Positions 39,494 to 47,975 of a DNA stretch of 64,000 nt are shown here, piece after piece. This stretch comes from Chryseobacterium sp. SN22 (GTDB lineage: Bacteria; Bacteroidota; Bacteroidia; Flavobacteriales; Weeksellaceae): NCBI RefSeq assembly GCF_008329705.1, contig NZ_VTSX01000014.1, positions 1 to 64,000 of the forward strand, read 5' to 3'. Within the stretch, counting starts at the first letter, position 1, and the number at the start of each line of letters is the position of its first letter. The notes beneath the pieces were generated by a model. That model ran no database searches. It was not told the origin of the DNA and saw only the letters and a list, made by a program, of their open reading frames with translations. Both the position numbers and the translations under genes were made by a program.

Positions 39494-42277
39494 TTAATGG
39501 GCGCTTGTGCTGGTAAGCTCTTTGATGGAAGGGACAAAAGTCGTCAGGTCGATGCCTTCTACAGCGGTTTTGTATTCATCAATGCTCGGGATTCTTCCCA
39601 TGATCGCAGAAAGTACCACAACCGGAGTTGAAGCCAGTAAAGATTCTCCTTTTTTACGTTCGGAATCTTCCACGACTCTTCCCTGGAACAGACGGGTAGA
39701 AGTAGCCAAAACGGTATCTCCTTTTTCAGCTTTCTCCTGGTTCCCCATACAAAGGTTACATCCCGGACGCTCAAGATACATCATATTCTTGTATTCAACG
39801 CGGGCTTCTCCTTTCGGCGAATTATCATCAAATTCAAAACCTGAATATTTCTCAAGGAATTCCCAGTCGCCTTCCGCTTTCAGTTCATCGATGATGTTAT
39901 ACGTAGGAGCCGCTACCACAAGCGGTGCTTTAAATTCTACTGTTCCGTTTTTCTTTTCAATGTTTTTAAGCATCTGGGAAACGATCTTAAGGTCACCTTT
40001 GTGAACCATACACGATCCTACGAATCCAAGGTCTACTTTTTTCTCTCCTCCATAGAAAGTCAGATCTCTGATAGTATCGTGCGTATATCTTTTGGAAACG
40101 TCGTCGTTGTTTACATCAGGATCGGCGATCATCGGTTCTACGATCGCATCAAGGTCTACCACAACTTCAGCGTAATATTTAGCATTGGCATCCGGAGTTA
40201 AAGCCGGTTTTTCTCCTGATCTGATCTCGGCGATTCTCTTGTCGGCTTTATTGATCAGCCCCTGAAGAACCTGGTTTCTGTTATCCATTCCTTTGTCGAT
40301 CATGATCTGGATTCTGCCTTTGGCAATTTCCAGCGATTCGATCAGGGTGTCATCTTCGGAAATACAGATTGAAGCTTTTGCTTTCATTTCTGCAGTCCAG
40401 TCGGTAAAAGTGAACGCCTGGTCAGCAGGAAGCGTTCCGATATGAACCTCAATGATTCTTCCCTGGAATACGTTTTCCCCGCCAAACTGCTTCAGCATCT
40501 GCGACTGGGTTGCATGAACCACATCACGGAAATCCATGTGCTCTTTCATGTTTCCTTTGAACGTTACTTTTACCGATTCAGGGATCGGCATGGAAGCTTC
40601 ACCGGTGGCCAGGGCCAGGGCTACGGTTCCGGAATCAGCTCCGAAAGCTACCCCTTTGGACATCCTGGTGTGGGAGTCTCCTCCGATGATGATCGCCCAT
40701 TCGTCGATCGTAATATCATTAAGAACTTTGTGGATAACATCCGTCATGGAGTGGTATTCACCTTTCGGGTCACGGGCCGTGATCAGACCGAAATCGTTCA
40801 TAAATTTCATTAATTTAGGGATATTCGCCTGCGCTTTTTTATCCCATACGGAAGCCGTGTGGCACCCGGACTGGTAAGCTCCGTCAACAACGGGAGAAAT
40901 TACCGTTGCCGCCATGGATTCCAGTTCCTGTGCGGTCATCAGACCGGTGGTATCCTGGGAACCTACGATATTTACCTGTACTCTGACGTCTGAACCGGCG
41001 TGAAGAACTTTACCCGGAGTTACTCCTACGGCATTTCTGTTGAAGATTTTCTCAACGGCGGTCAAGCCCTGTCCGTCGTGGGAGATTTCCTTGGACGGCG
41101 CAAAAACCTGAGGTGCTTCAATCCCCAGTACCTGAGCAGCAAAAGTCTGCAGCTTTTTACCGAAGACGATGGCATAAGAACCTCCGGCTTTGATGAATTC
41201 CATCTTTTGCGGTGTGAACGATTTGGAAAGGTCGATCAGTTCTTCGTTTCCTCTATAGAGTTTCTTTTCTTTGGTATTGATGGTTAAAACCGTTCCGGTA
41301 GCCACTGAATAGGCTTCTTCCAAAACGATTTCACCGTTTTCGTTACGAACCGGGTTTCCGTTTTCATCGGTTTTTTTAACCCAGTTTTTAAGGTCGATCC
41401 CGATTCCTCCCGTTACGTCTACAGTAGTAAGGAAGATCGGGGAAATCCCGTTGGTTCCTCCTACAATCGGTGCGATGTTAACAAAAGGTACATAAGGGCT
41501 GGCCTGCTTACCGGTCCACAACGCTACATTGTTTACACCGGACATACGGGACGAACCTACACCCATGGTTCCCTTTTCTGCGATCAGCATAACGCTGGCA
41601 TCAGGATGCTGGGTCTGCAGCATTTTGATTTCTTCCTGCGCCTCAGGCGTGATCATGCATTTTCCGTGAAGCTCACGGTCTGATCTGGAGTGCGCCTGGT
41701 TTCCGGGAGACAAAAGGTCGGTGGAGATATCACCTTCTCCTGCGATGTAGGTTACCACCTTAATTTCTTCGGCTACTTCCGGAAGCTTAGTGAAAAATTC
41801 TGCCTGGGCATAGCTTTCAAGGATTTCTTTTGCGATTTCGTTACCGCTGTGGTAAGCTTCTTTCAGTCGGTTGGTATCCGCTTCATAAAGGAAAACCTGG
41901 GTCTTAAGAACTGCTGCAGCCTGATGCGCGATCGCTTTATCGTTTCCAAGGGCCAGATCCAGCAATACTTCGATGGATTTACCACCTTTCATGTGAGACA
42001 AAAGCTCAAAGGCAAAATCCCGGGAAATTTCTTCTACTATAGATTCACCAAGGATAATTTCTTTTAAAAATTCAGCTTTTACGCTGGCGGCACTGGTCGT
42101 TCCGGGCAAAGTATTGTAGATAAAAAATTTAAGAGAATCGGCCCTGTGCTCATTGGCCTTGTCTTTGATCTGTGCGATGATCTCGCTCAATAATTCAGCA
42201 CTGTCAATAGGTTTCGGGTGAAGCCCCTGATTTTTTCTTTCTTCAATTTCTTGGATGTAATCCTGATAAATGTTCAT
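39494..42277 (-). CDS. acnB: Bifunctional aconitate hydratase 2/2-methylisocitrate dehydratase
   Basis: The 927-residue product is AcnB-like: a HEAT-repeat-like N-terminal domain, the swivel domain placed before the catalytic domains (reverse of acn), and cluster Cys near the C-terminus in RPGCNLCMGNQE. It interconverts citrate and isocitrate and, in some bacteria, 2-methylisocitrate and methylaconitate in propionate use. Having both aconitase types is common in flavobacteria. It is probably regulated separately from acn. Confidence 0.95.
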   Translation of the reverse strand: MNIYQDYIQEIEERKNQGLHPKPIDSAELLSEIIAQIKDKANEHRADSLKFFIYNTLPGTTSAASVKAEFLKEIILGESIVEEISRDFAFELLSHMKGGKSIEVLLDLALGNDKAIAHQAAAVLKTQVFLYEADTNRLKEAYHSGNEIAKEILESYAQAEFFTKLPEVAEEIKVVTYIAGEGDISTDLLSPGNQAHSRSDRELHGKCMITPEAQEEIKMLQTQHPDASVMLIAEKGTMGVGSSRMSGVNNVALWTGKQASPYVPFVNIAPIVGGTNGISPIFLTTVDVTGGIGIDLKNWVKKTDENGNPVRNENGEIVLEEAYSVATGTVLTINTKEKKLYRGNEELIDLSKSFTPQKMEFIKAGGSYAIVFGKKLQTFAAQVLGIEAPQVFAPSKEISHDGQGLTAVEKIFNRNAVGVTPGKVLHAGSDVRVQVNIVGSQDTTGLMTAQELESMAATVISPVVDGAYQSGCHTASVWDKKAQANIPKLMKFMNDFGLITARDPKGEYHSMTDVIHKVLNDITIDEWAIIIGGDSHTRMSKGVAFGADSGTVALALATGEASMPIPESVKVTFKGNMKEHMDFRDVVHATQSQMLKQFGGENVFQGRIIEVHIGTLPADQAFTFTDWTAEMKAKASICISEDDTLIESLEIAKGRIQIMIDKGMDNRNQVLQGLINKADKRIAEIRSGEKPALTPDANAKYYAEVVVDLDAIVEPMIADPDVNNDDVSKRYTHDTIRDLTFYGGEKKVDLGFVGSCMVHKGDLKIVSQMLKNIEKKNGTVEFKAPLVVAAPTYNIIDELKAEGDWEFLEKYSGFEFDDNSPKGEARVEYKNMMYLERPGCNLCMGNQEKAEKGDTVLATSTRLFQGRVVEDSERKKGESLLASTPVVVLSAIMGRIPSIDEYKTAVEGIDLTTFVPSIKELTSTSAH

Positions 42278-42603
42278 AATAATAGAAGTCTTTTCAATCT
42301 TAAAAAGAGATTATAACGGTATTCCGGTATCCGTAAAAGTCAGAAGAAGAATCGGTTATAATCCGTAATTATTTCAGAAGGTGCTCAATAACAAGATATT
42401 CCGGATCCTGACGTAAAAGAATTTTGCACATGGTAATGTCAAAAATCTGGTTCAAAGATGATTTTTATTATTTAAACCCCTGAAAAGGTTTCCAAATTTA
42501 CGGAATTTTCGTATTTTCTATAACTTAATTTATTTAGATTCTTTATAAATATGTATTTTATATTTTCTATTTTTGCCTGAATTTTACAGAACCAGTGGTG
42601 ATT
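42278..42603. other. Gap between acnB and the WG-like gene
   Basis: 326 bases holding the divergent upstream regions of acnB and the WG-like gene. The only clear element is the -7 box at 42568-42575. Confidence 0.5.
42568..42575 (+). promoter_or_regulatory. -7 promoter element
   Basis: TATTTTTG matches TAnnTTTG, 28 bases before the ATG at 42604. Confidence 0.45.
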
Positions 42604-43374
42604 ATGAAAAATGTTGTTTCGATTTTAGGGGTTTTTATTTCGATTTTTGTTTTTTCCCAGACTAAAACGGTAAAGAAATTACCGGTGAAAAATATAGCCA
42701 GAACAGCGGTGGGCCAACCTTCTGAAAAATCAAAAATGAATCCGGACCTGCCGGTACTGAATAAAGAGCTCCCTCTTTTGATTCCTAAAAAGAAAAATGG
42801 CAGTTTCGGGTATACCAACCAGAAAGGGAAATTCATTATTCAGCCTGAATACCATATTGCCGTATTTTTCTATGAAGACTGCAATCTCTTAAATTCACCC
42901 ATTGAAAAGCTGAGAAAGTTCGGTACGGCCGACTATGCTACTGTAGAAAAAAACGAAATTTCCTACCGGATCGACCGGACAGGTAAAAGGGTGTACCAGT
43001 ACAAACAGGCGGACCTCGGGAAATGTGTTCAGAGAGATTATGTCCAGCAGCTGTATCAGGGGTTTACGATGAACGGCTTTTATGGCCTGATCGAAAAATC
43101 GACCTTCAAAAATCCGCAGGATTACAGACAGTTCAAAATTTACCCGCAATACGAATACCTGTTTATTCTGGAAGGGGACGATGTCGCCCATCCGATGATC
43201 ATTGCTTCCAAAAACAATGCTTTCGGGGTAATTGATATCAACGGTAACGTGATCATTCCGTTCGAGTATGCCGACATCAAAAGGAATTTCAGCTGGAAGC
43301 TCGGCCGGATGTTCGAGGTTTCCAAAGACGGCAAAAACTATTTTTACATCGACCAGCGGAACAAGGCATATTGA
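42604..43374 (+). CDS. WG-repeat-like secreted protein
   Basis: The 256-residue product from ATG 42604 starts with a signal peptide (MKNVVSILGVFISIFVFSQ). The in-frame GTG at 42595 only adds three residues. The body has GSFGYTNQKGKFIIQPEYH and NAFGVIDINGNVIIPFEYAD, the pattern of WG (KWG) repeats, which form a beta-propeller-like or beta-hairpin surface. No enzymatic motif is seen. No operon partner follows; a tandem repeat and riboswitch come next. Confidence 0.8.
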   Translation: MKNVVSILGVFISIFVFSQTKTVKKLPVKNIARTAVGQPSEKSKMNPDLPVLNKELPLLIPKKKNGSFGYTNQKGKFIIQPEYHIAVFFYEDCNLLNSPIEKLRKFGTADYATVEKNEISYRIDRTGKRVYQYKQADLGKCVQRDYVQQLYQGFTMNGFYGLIEKSTFKNPQDYRQFKIYPQYEYLFILEGDDVAHPMIIASKNNAFGVIDINGNVIIPFEYADIKRNFSWKLGRMFEVSKDGKNYFYIDQRNKAY

Positions 43375-43470
43375 CGGTAACATTTATAGGTATTTAATAC
43401 ATCATATTCAGGCAAAAATTTTCCATTTTTTCAATAAAATTTTGTTTGTTATTTATCGCACCGTAAATTT

Positions 43471-43547
43471 AAGCCATAAGCCATAAGCCATAAGCCATAA
43501 GCCATAAGCCATAAGCCATAAGCCATAAGCCATAAGCCATAAGCCAT
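43471..43547 (+). repeat. 11-copy 7-bp tandem repeat
   Basis: The unit AAGCCAT occurs 11 times without a break. It ends 21 bases before the -7 box of the following receptor gene, so its end lies where the -33 box should be. Slipped-strand pairing could change the copy number. Confidence 0.95.
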
Positions 43548-43568
43548 AAAATTCTCATAAATTTTTCT

Positions 43569-43576
43569 TAATTTTG
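43569..43576 (+). promoter_or_regulatory. -7 promoter element of the TonB receptor gene
   Basis: TAATTTTG, a perfect -7 box. Transcription would start about 43583, just before the TPP aptamer. No TTTG -33 box is found at the expected place, which is occupied by the last copy of the tandem repeat. Confidence 0.55.
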
Positions 43577-43587
43577 CACCTGAAATA

Positions 43588-43654
43588 AAGGGGTGCCGTC
43601 AAAAGCTGAGATTAAACCCAATGAACCTGGAACGGGTAATGCCGTTTAGGGAAT
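43588..43654 (+). ncRNA. TPP riboswitch before a TonB-dependent receptor
   Basis: The conserved parts occur in order: AGGGGTGCC, CTGAGA (43606-43611), CCC, GAACCTGG, CGGGTAAT and TTTAGGGAA. It is shorter than the first aptamer. The P3 region is small. The gene it precedes encodes a TonB-dependent receptor, in line with known thiamin-regulated outer-membrane receptors in Bacteroidetes. Confidence 0.92.
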
Positions 43655-43775
43655 TTAAATGTACCAATGTGAAAATTTAGCCATGTACCAATGCTTATTG
43701 TTAAACTGGTAAACCGAATACATTGTTATATTCGTAATCTGCCCCTTTTATTCATTAAATGTTAAAATTTATAGA

Positions 43776-45878
43776 ATGAAAGGATTATTTTTTTTAGGGC
43801 TTACCGTCGGCGCATTCGCCTTCGTCCAGGCACAGAATACCGATTCCATACAGATCAGGGAAATCGAAGCCGTTAATTTTACCAAAAGACTTCCTGTTGC
43901 CAAAGAGATCATCAATGTTCAGAGGGACCTTGACAGCAGAAACCTTGGCCAGGATCTTCCCATTTTGCTGAAAAATCAGACCTCTGTGATTTCAACTTCC
44001 GATGCCGGAAACGGGGTAGGGTATACCGGATTCAGGATCCGGGGCGTGTCGGGGACGGCCATCAACGTGATGATGAACGGGGTTCCGTACAACGATTCCG
44101 AGAGCCAGGGGACATTTTTTGTGAATGTGCCGGACCTTACCAGTTCCGCATCACAAATTTTAATCCAGAGAGGGGTCGGCACGTCAAATAATGGGTCGGC
44201 AGCTTTCGGGGCAAGCATCAACGTGCTCTCCAAAGATCCGGAAGATAAGTTTTATGTAAAAACCGACGACAGCTACGGCTCGTTCAATACCTATAAATAT
44301 GCTGCGGAAGTGGGCTCCGGCAAATTCTGGGGCAACCGGCTTTCGGTGATGGGAAGATATACCCACATCAATTCCGATGGGTACATCGACCGGGCTTTTT
44401 CCAAGCTGAATTCTTACAATTTCACCGCCTTGTTTGAAGAAGGAAAAACAAGAATCCGTCTGATGGCTTTCGGAGGAAAAGAAAAAACCTACCAGGCCTG
44501 GAACGGGATCGACCGCAAAACCTGGGAAACCGATCCGAAATTCAATTATTCCGGGGCAATTTATGATGCCGACGGAAATATTTCAGGATTTTACAACAAC
44601 GAAACCGATAACTACAGGCAGAGCCACTACCAGTTGCTCTGGGAACAGAAATTCAGTGACCGATGGAATCTCGAAACCACATTGCATTACACCAAAGGAA
44701 AAGGATATTACGAAAACTACAAGCAGGGCGATCCTTTTGCAAGGTATAACCTGCCGGATATGAACGGCGAAGATTCTTCCGATTTCATCAGAAAGAAATG
44801 GCTGAATAATGATTTCTACGGAATAGTTTCCACATTGTATGGAAAATTAGGGATTGTGGATGTTAACTTTGGCGCCGTGGCCAACCAGTATTACGGAAAG
44901 CATTTCGGAAATGTAACCGGCGTTTTCCTGCCGCAGATCAAAGAATACGAATATTACAGAAACCGTTCCGTGAAAAACGAAGTCTCAGGATTTGCCAAAG
45001 CGTTGGTTAAACTGAACGATTTCGAGATCTTCGGTGATCTTCAGCTCAGAAATGTGGATTACGATACCAAAATTATCACTGCCGGCGACGGCGAAGGAGC
45101 AGACCTGAAAAAGAACTGGCTGTTTTTTAATCCGAAAGCCGGAATCAATTACCGCATCGGAAACGGCAAAGTATTCCTTTCCTACGCGCATGCCCACCGC
45201 GAACCGAACCGTGACGATTTATTGGCCAACAACGATGTGAAAGCGGAAAAACTTCATGATTTTGAAGCCGGCGTGGAAAAACAATTCGGCATCGTTTCGT
45301 TTACTGCGAATTTGTATTACATGTATTACGTCAACCAGCTGGTGTTAAACGGCGAACTGAACAATGTCGGTGCTTTCATCCGGACCAATTCCGGGAAGAG
45401 CTATAGAAGCGGTATCGAGCTGGGGGCATTGGCCAAGCTTTCAAAGCAATGGGAGATCAATGGAAATGTGAGCTTCAGCAACAACCGGAACCTGGATTTT
45501 AAAGTTGAAAATACCGAAGGTATTCAGGATCTCGGAAATACCCAGATATCTTTTTCGCCGGATATCATTGCCAACCTGGCCCTGAAATTCAACCCGAATA
45601 AAAATTTCCATTTTTCCCTGATGAACCAGTATGTAGGGAAACAGTACCTGGATAATTCCGAAGACGAAAACCTTCAGCTGAAAGACTATTTTCTTACCGA
45701 TTTCAATGCGCAGTATCAGTTTAAAATCAAAAACAACAATATTGCCCTCAAGCTTTTGGTCAATAATATTTTCAATAAAAAATACATCAACAACGGTGCG
45801 GTATGGGATGGCGAACCGTCCTATTTTTCACAGGCCGGGACCAATTTCATGTTCGGGATCAGCTGGACCATCCGGTAA
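43776..45878 (+). CDS. TonB-dependent receptor, probable thiamin(-precursor) uptake
   Basis: The 700-residue product has a signal peptide (to about residue 19, VQAQ), a plug domain (about 50-160; NGVGYTGFRIRGVSGTAI, VMMNGVPYNDSESQG, GTSNNGSAAFGASINV) and a 22-strand-type barrel ending in an aromatic strand (FMFGISWTIR). No carboxypeptidase-like N-terminal domain is present. The TPP riboswitch in its leader points to import of thiamin, its precursors or phosphate esters across the outer membrane, powered by TonB. The substrate is inferred only from the riboswitch. A terminator follows. Confidence 0.9.
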   Translation: MKGLFFLGLTVGAFAFVQAQNTDSIQIREIEAVNFTKRLPVAKEIINVQRDLDSRNLGQDLPILLKNQTSVISTSDAGNGVGYTGFRIRGVSGTAINVMMNGVPYNDSESQGTFFVNVPDLTSSASQILIQRGVGTSNNGSAAFGASINVLSKDPEDKFYVKTDDSYGSFNTYKYAAEVGSGKFWGNRLSVMGRYTHINSDGYIDRAFSKLNSYNFTALFEEGKTRIRLMAFGGKEKTYQAWNGIDRKTWETDPKFNYSGAIYDADGNISGFYNNETDNYRQSHYQLLWEQKFSDRWNLETTLHYTKGKGYYENYKQGDPFARYNLPDMNGEDSSDFIRKKWLNNDFYGIVSTLYGKLGIVDVNFGAVANQYYGKHFGNVTGVFLPQIKEYEYYRNRSVKNEVSGFAKALVKLNDFEIFGDLQLRNVDYDTKIITAGDGEGADLKKNWLFFNPKAGINYRIGNGKVFLSYAHAHREPNRDDLLANNDVKAEKLHDFEAGVEKQFGIVSFTANLYYMYYVNQLVLNGELNNVGAFIRTNSGKSYRSGIELGALAKLSKQWEINGNVSFSNNRNLDFKVENTEGIQDLGNTQISFSPDIIANLALKFNPNKNFHFSLMNQYVGKQYLDNSEDENLQLKDYFLTDFNAQYQFKIKNNNIALKLLVNNIFNKKYINNGAVWDGEPSYFSQAGTNFMFGISWTIR

Positions 45879-45932
45879 TCTTCAGGCTATATATTTAAAC
45901 CAAATTATAGTAAGTAAAAAGTTAGATTTTTC

Positions 45933-45957
45933 AAGGCTGCTCCGGCAGTCTTTTTTA
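45933..45957 (+). terminator. Terminator after the TonB receptor gene
   Basis: AAGGCTGC and GCAGTCTT pair (with one G-U) around a 4-base loop, followed by TTTTTT. Confidence 0.75.
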
Positions 45958-45992
45958 TTTTATCAGGAGCTTAATCGCGCTATCCACTGTAT

Positions 45993-46038
45993 CTTTATTG
46001 TGACGGCCTCCGCTTTGCTCCATCCGCCACAATAAAGG
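45993..46038 (+). repeat. Intergenic hairpin element
   Basis: CTTTATTGTGACGG (45993-46006) pairs with CCGCCACAATAAAG (from 46024) with one mismatch, around a pyrimidine-rich loop CCTCCGCTTTGCTCCAT. Downstream, ATCCTTATTGT (about 46070-46080) repeats one arm, and GTTCCTATCGCGGCTAGGAC contains a further small palindrome. It looks like a mobile or REP-like unit. Confidence 0.6.
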
Positions 46039-46127
46039 ATGCCGTTCCTATCGCGGCTAGGACATTCGTGATCCTTATTGTCATTTGATATTCACAACCA
46101 TGGCCATTATATGATTAACCTTAAAAT

Positions 46128-46155
46128 TTCCGGCATCCGGCTTCCATCGTCCGAC
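46128..46155 (-). repeat. Dispersed intergenic repeat, copy E
   Basis: Minus-strand core GGACGATGGAAGCCGGATGC then CGGAAATT. It lacks the AGGCTGGAAGAGG start of the other copies. Confidence 0.65.
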
Positions 46156-46238
46156 CAATTAATCAGAGTTACTTTGAGTTTGCGTTAAACTTAAGATCCT
46201 GAAACAGCGCTCATGCACCAAAAGTCCCGAAAAAGTCA

Positions 46239-46246
46239 TAAATTTG
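46239..46246 (+). promoter_or_regulatory. -7 promoter element of the HU-like gene
   Basis: TAAATTTG, a perfect -7 box that ends 7 bases before the ATG at 46254, implying a leaderless transcript. Confidence 0.45.
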
Positions 46247-46253
46247 CTGCCAG

Positions 46254-47015
46254 ATGAATATTTCAGCTTACATTTTAGAATATTTGAAACAGTTCGGAAC
46301 CGTTACGGTACCGGATTTCGGTGTTTTTTCCCTGGAAAAATCCAAGGCGGTGATCAATTCCGAAAATGGGAGTATTCTTCCTCCTGCCAGCACCATTGTC
46401 TATGCTCCGGATTATGAAGCGAAGTCGGATGACCTGGCAGCATTCATTGCGGGACAAAAACACATGACCCTGGAAGCCTCAAAAACCGACCTTCAGATCC
46501 AGACGGATTTCTGGAAGAAAAAGCTTCAGGCCGAACAGACGCTGGAAGTTCAGGGGCTGGGAACCGTTTATATCGAAGACGGAACCACCCATTTCACAGG
46601 ACAAAGGCTACAGTCGGACCATCCGGATTTTTACGGACTGGAAGAGATCCGAATTTCAGATATGCAGGCCCATAGCCCGAAATCGGCCGTTGCTTCAAAT
46701 GCTGAAAAGGATTATAAGTTTAATAAATCGATTCTCTGGGCGTTCCTGATTATCATTCCGGTGCTTGGGATCATCTATGTCGCCTACACCCAACAGGAAC
46801 TGCTGTTCGGGGAAAAATCGTTTGATAATACCAACATTTCGGTACAGACGAAAACCCACAGGATTCAGGAAGATACGGTGAAGGTTCAGCAGCATATGGC
46901 TCCGGCAGCTGATTCTTTAAAGAAAGATTCCGTTATTCAGAAAACCGTTCCGGTGCAGCCGGCAGCTAAAAGCCAGACCAAAAACCAGGCAATTCCAAAC
47001 AACACTAAGAAATAA
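46254..47015 (+). CDS. HU-CCDC81-type domain membrane protein
   Basis: The 253-residue protein starts with two HU/IHF-like domains of the bacterial CCDC81 type (about 1-55 with QFGTVTVPDFGVFSLEKSKAV, and 60-130 with LEVQGLGTVYIEDG). A membrane helix (about 162-180) and a Lys/Gln/Thr-rich low-complexity tail follow. In Bacteroidetes such proteins often end with a SPOR domain; none is seen here. It overlaps the thioesterase start by one base (TAATG). Function unknown; it might link DNA or envelope assembly. Confidence 0.78.
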   Translation: MNISAYILEYLKQFGTVTVPDFGVFSLEKSKAVINSENGSILPPASTIVYAPDYEAKSDDLAAFIAGQKHMTLEASKTDLQIQTDFWKKKLQAEQTLEVQGLGTVYIEDGTTHFTGQRLQSDHPDFYGLEEIRISDMQAHSPKSAVASNAEKDYKFNKSILWAFLIIIPVLGIIYVAYTQQELLFGEKSFDNTNISVQTKTHRIQEDTVKVQQHMAPAADSLKKDSVIQKTVPVQPAAKSQTKNQAIPNNTKK

Positions 47016-47539
47016 TGGCAAAAATAAAAAAAGCGTCAGATTCCCTGACGGTTATGACGAATATTGTCCTTCCCAACGATACCAACCAGCTGAGAAACCT
47101 TTTCGGGGGCGAACTGTTGGCCAGAATGGACCGTTGTGCTTCAATTTCCGCAACCCGCCACTGCGAGAGAAGGGTAGTGACGGCCTCCGTAAACCACGTA
47201 TCCTTCGATCATCCGATTCCGGAAGGCGGAATTGTAGTGATGGAATCCAAGGTCTCCAGGGCATTCTCCACTTCCATGGAAATTTATGTGGACGTCTGGC
47301 TGGATGACCCGATCAACCGCAAAAAGATCCAGACCAATAAAGGAATCTATACCTTTGTCGCCGTAGATGAATTCAACCGTCCGATTCCGATTCCCGATAT
47401 GGAGCCGGAAACCGAGCTTGAACAGGAACGATATGCCGCTGCTTTAAGAAGGAAAGAACTTTCCCTCATCCTTTCCGGAAGAATGAAGCCGTCTGAATCC
47501 ATCGAGCTTAAAAAGCTTTTTCAGGAACCTACGGAATAA
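47015..47539 (+). CDS. Acyl-CoA thioesterase (hotdog fold)
   Basis: The 174-residue protein has the hotdog thioesterase pattern: NDTNQLRNLFGGELLARMD, then ERRVVTASVNHVSFDHPI and GGIVVMESKVSRAF. It would hydrolyse acyl-CoA in the cytoplasm. It is translationally coupled to the previous gene by a one-base overlap and overlaps the convergent DUF1648 gene by 11 bases. Confidence 0.9.
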   Translation: MAKIKKASDSLTVMTNIVLPNDTNQLRNLFGGELLARMDRCASISATRHCERRVVTASVNHVSFDHPIPEGGIVVMESKVSRAFSTSMEIYVDVWLDDPINRKKIQTNKGIYTFVAVDEFNRPIPIPDMEPETELEQERYAAALRRKELSLILSGRMKPSESIELKKLFQEPTE

Positions 47540-47888
47540 TTTCCTTCAGGGACAGCCCGCAGAAGATTAATGTTACGATTACAGATACAGCCGACAGAAC
47601 TATTTGTCGGTTTTTTATTGCTGTTTCCGGGGAGGTCTCAAGATAATCATCATTTTTGCTGAACATTTTCTGAGGAAAGTAGATGGTCCATCCTATAAAA
47701 ACCAGGAGCAGGGCATTAACAGAAACGTCCAGCCATAAAAATATTTTATTTCCGAATCCATCAGGGCCTCCCTCAGAATAATGGATCGGAATGGTTTCCG
47801 GAACGGAAGGATATTTCATCAACAATACAATACTGTAGGTCACGAGGAGAAATACGGAAATTCCGAAAATAATTTTAGGTAACTTCAT
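47529..47888 (-). CDS. DUF1648 family membrane protein
   Basis: The 119-residue protein begins at MKLPKIIFGISVFLLVTYS (ATG 47888). It has three membrane segments and the DUF1648 pattern YPSVPETIPIHYSEGGPDG. The family is of unknown function, sometimes linked to SdpI immunity-type proteins. An earlier in-frame ATG at 47921 is not favoured. The stop overlaps the thioesterase gene. Confidence 0.8.
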   Translation of the reverse strand: MKLPKIIFGISVFLLVTYSIVLLMKYPSVPETIPIHYSEGGPDGFGNKIFLWLDVSVNALLLVFIGWTIYFPQKMFSKNDDYLETSPETAIKNRQIVLSAVSVIVTLIFCGLSLKEIIP

Positions 47889-47975
47889 AAGAACGTAAAA
47901 TTGAAAAATTTTATCCTGCAAAATCAGTTTCTATTTCTTTCTAACTTACCTTTGCATTAACAAATATAAAGAATT

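Larger units (their letters stand above)
43375..43775. other. Gap with tandem repeat, promoter and TPP riboswitch
   Basis: 401 bases holding an 11-copy 7-bp tandem repeat (43471-43547), a -7 box (43569-43576) and a TPP aptamer (43588-43654). The 120 bases from the aptamer to the receptor ATG would hold the expression platform. Confidence 0.75.
45879..46253. other. Gap with terminator, long hairpin and repeat copy E
   Basis: 375 bases holding the receptor terminator (45933-45957), a structured element (45993-46038), repeat copy E (46128-46155) and the -7 box of the next gene (TAAATTTG, 46239-46246). Confidence 0.6.

Noticed and set aside
43471-43547. CRISPR array
   Set aside because: The unit is only 7 bases and has no spacers; it is a simple tandem repeat.
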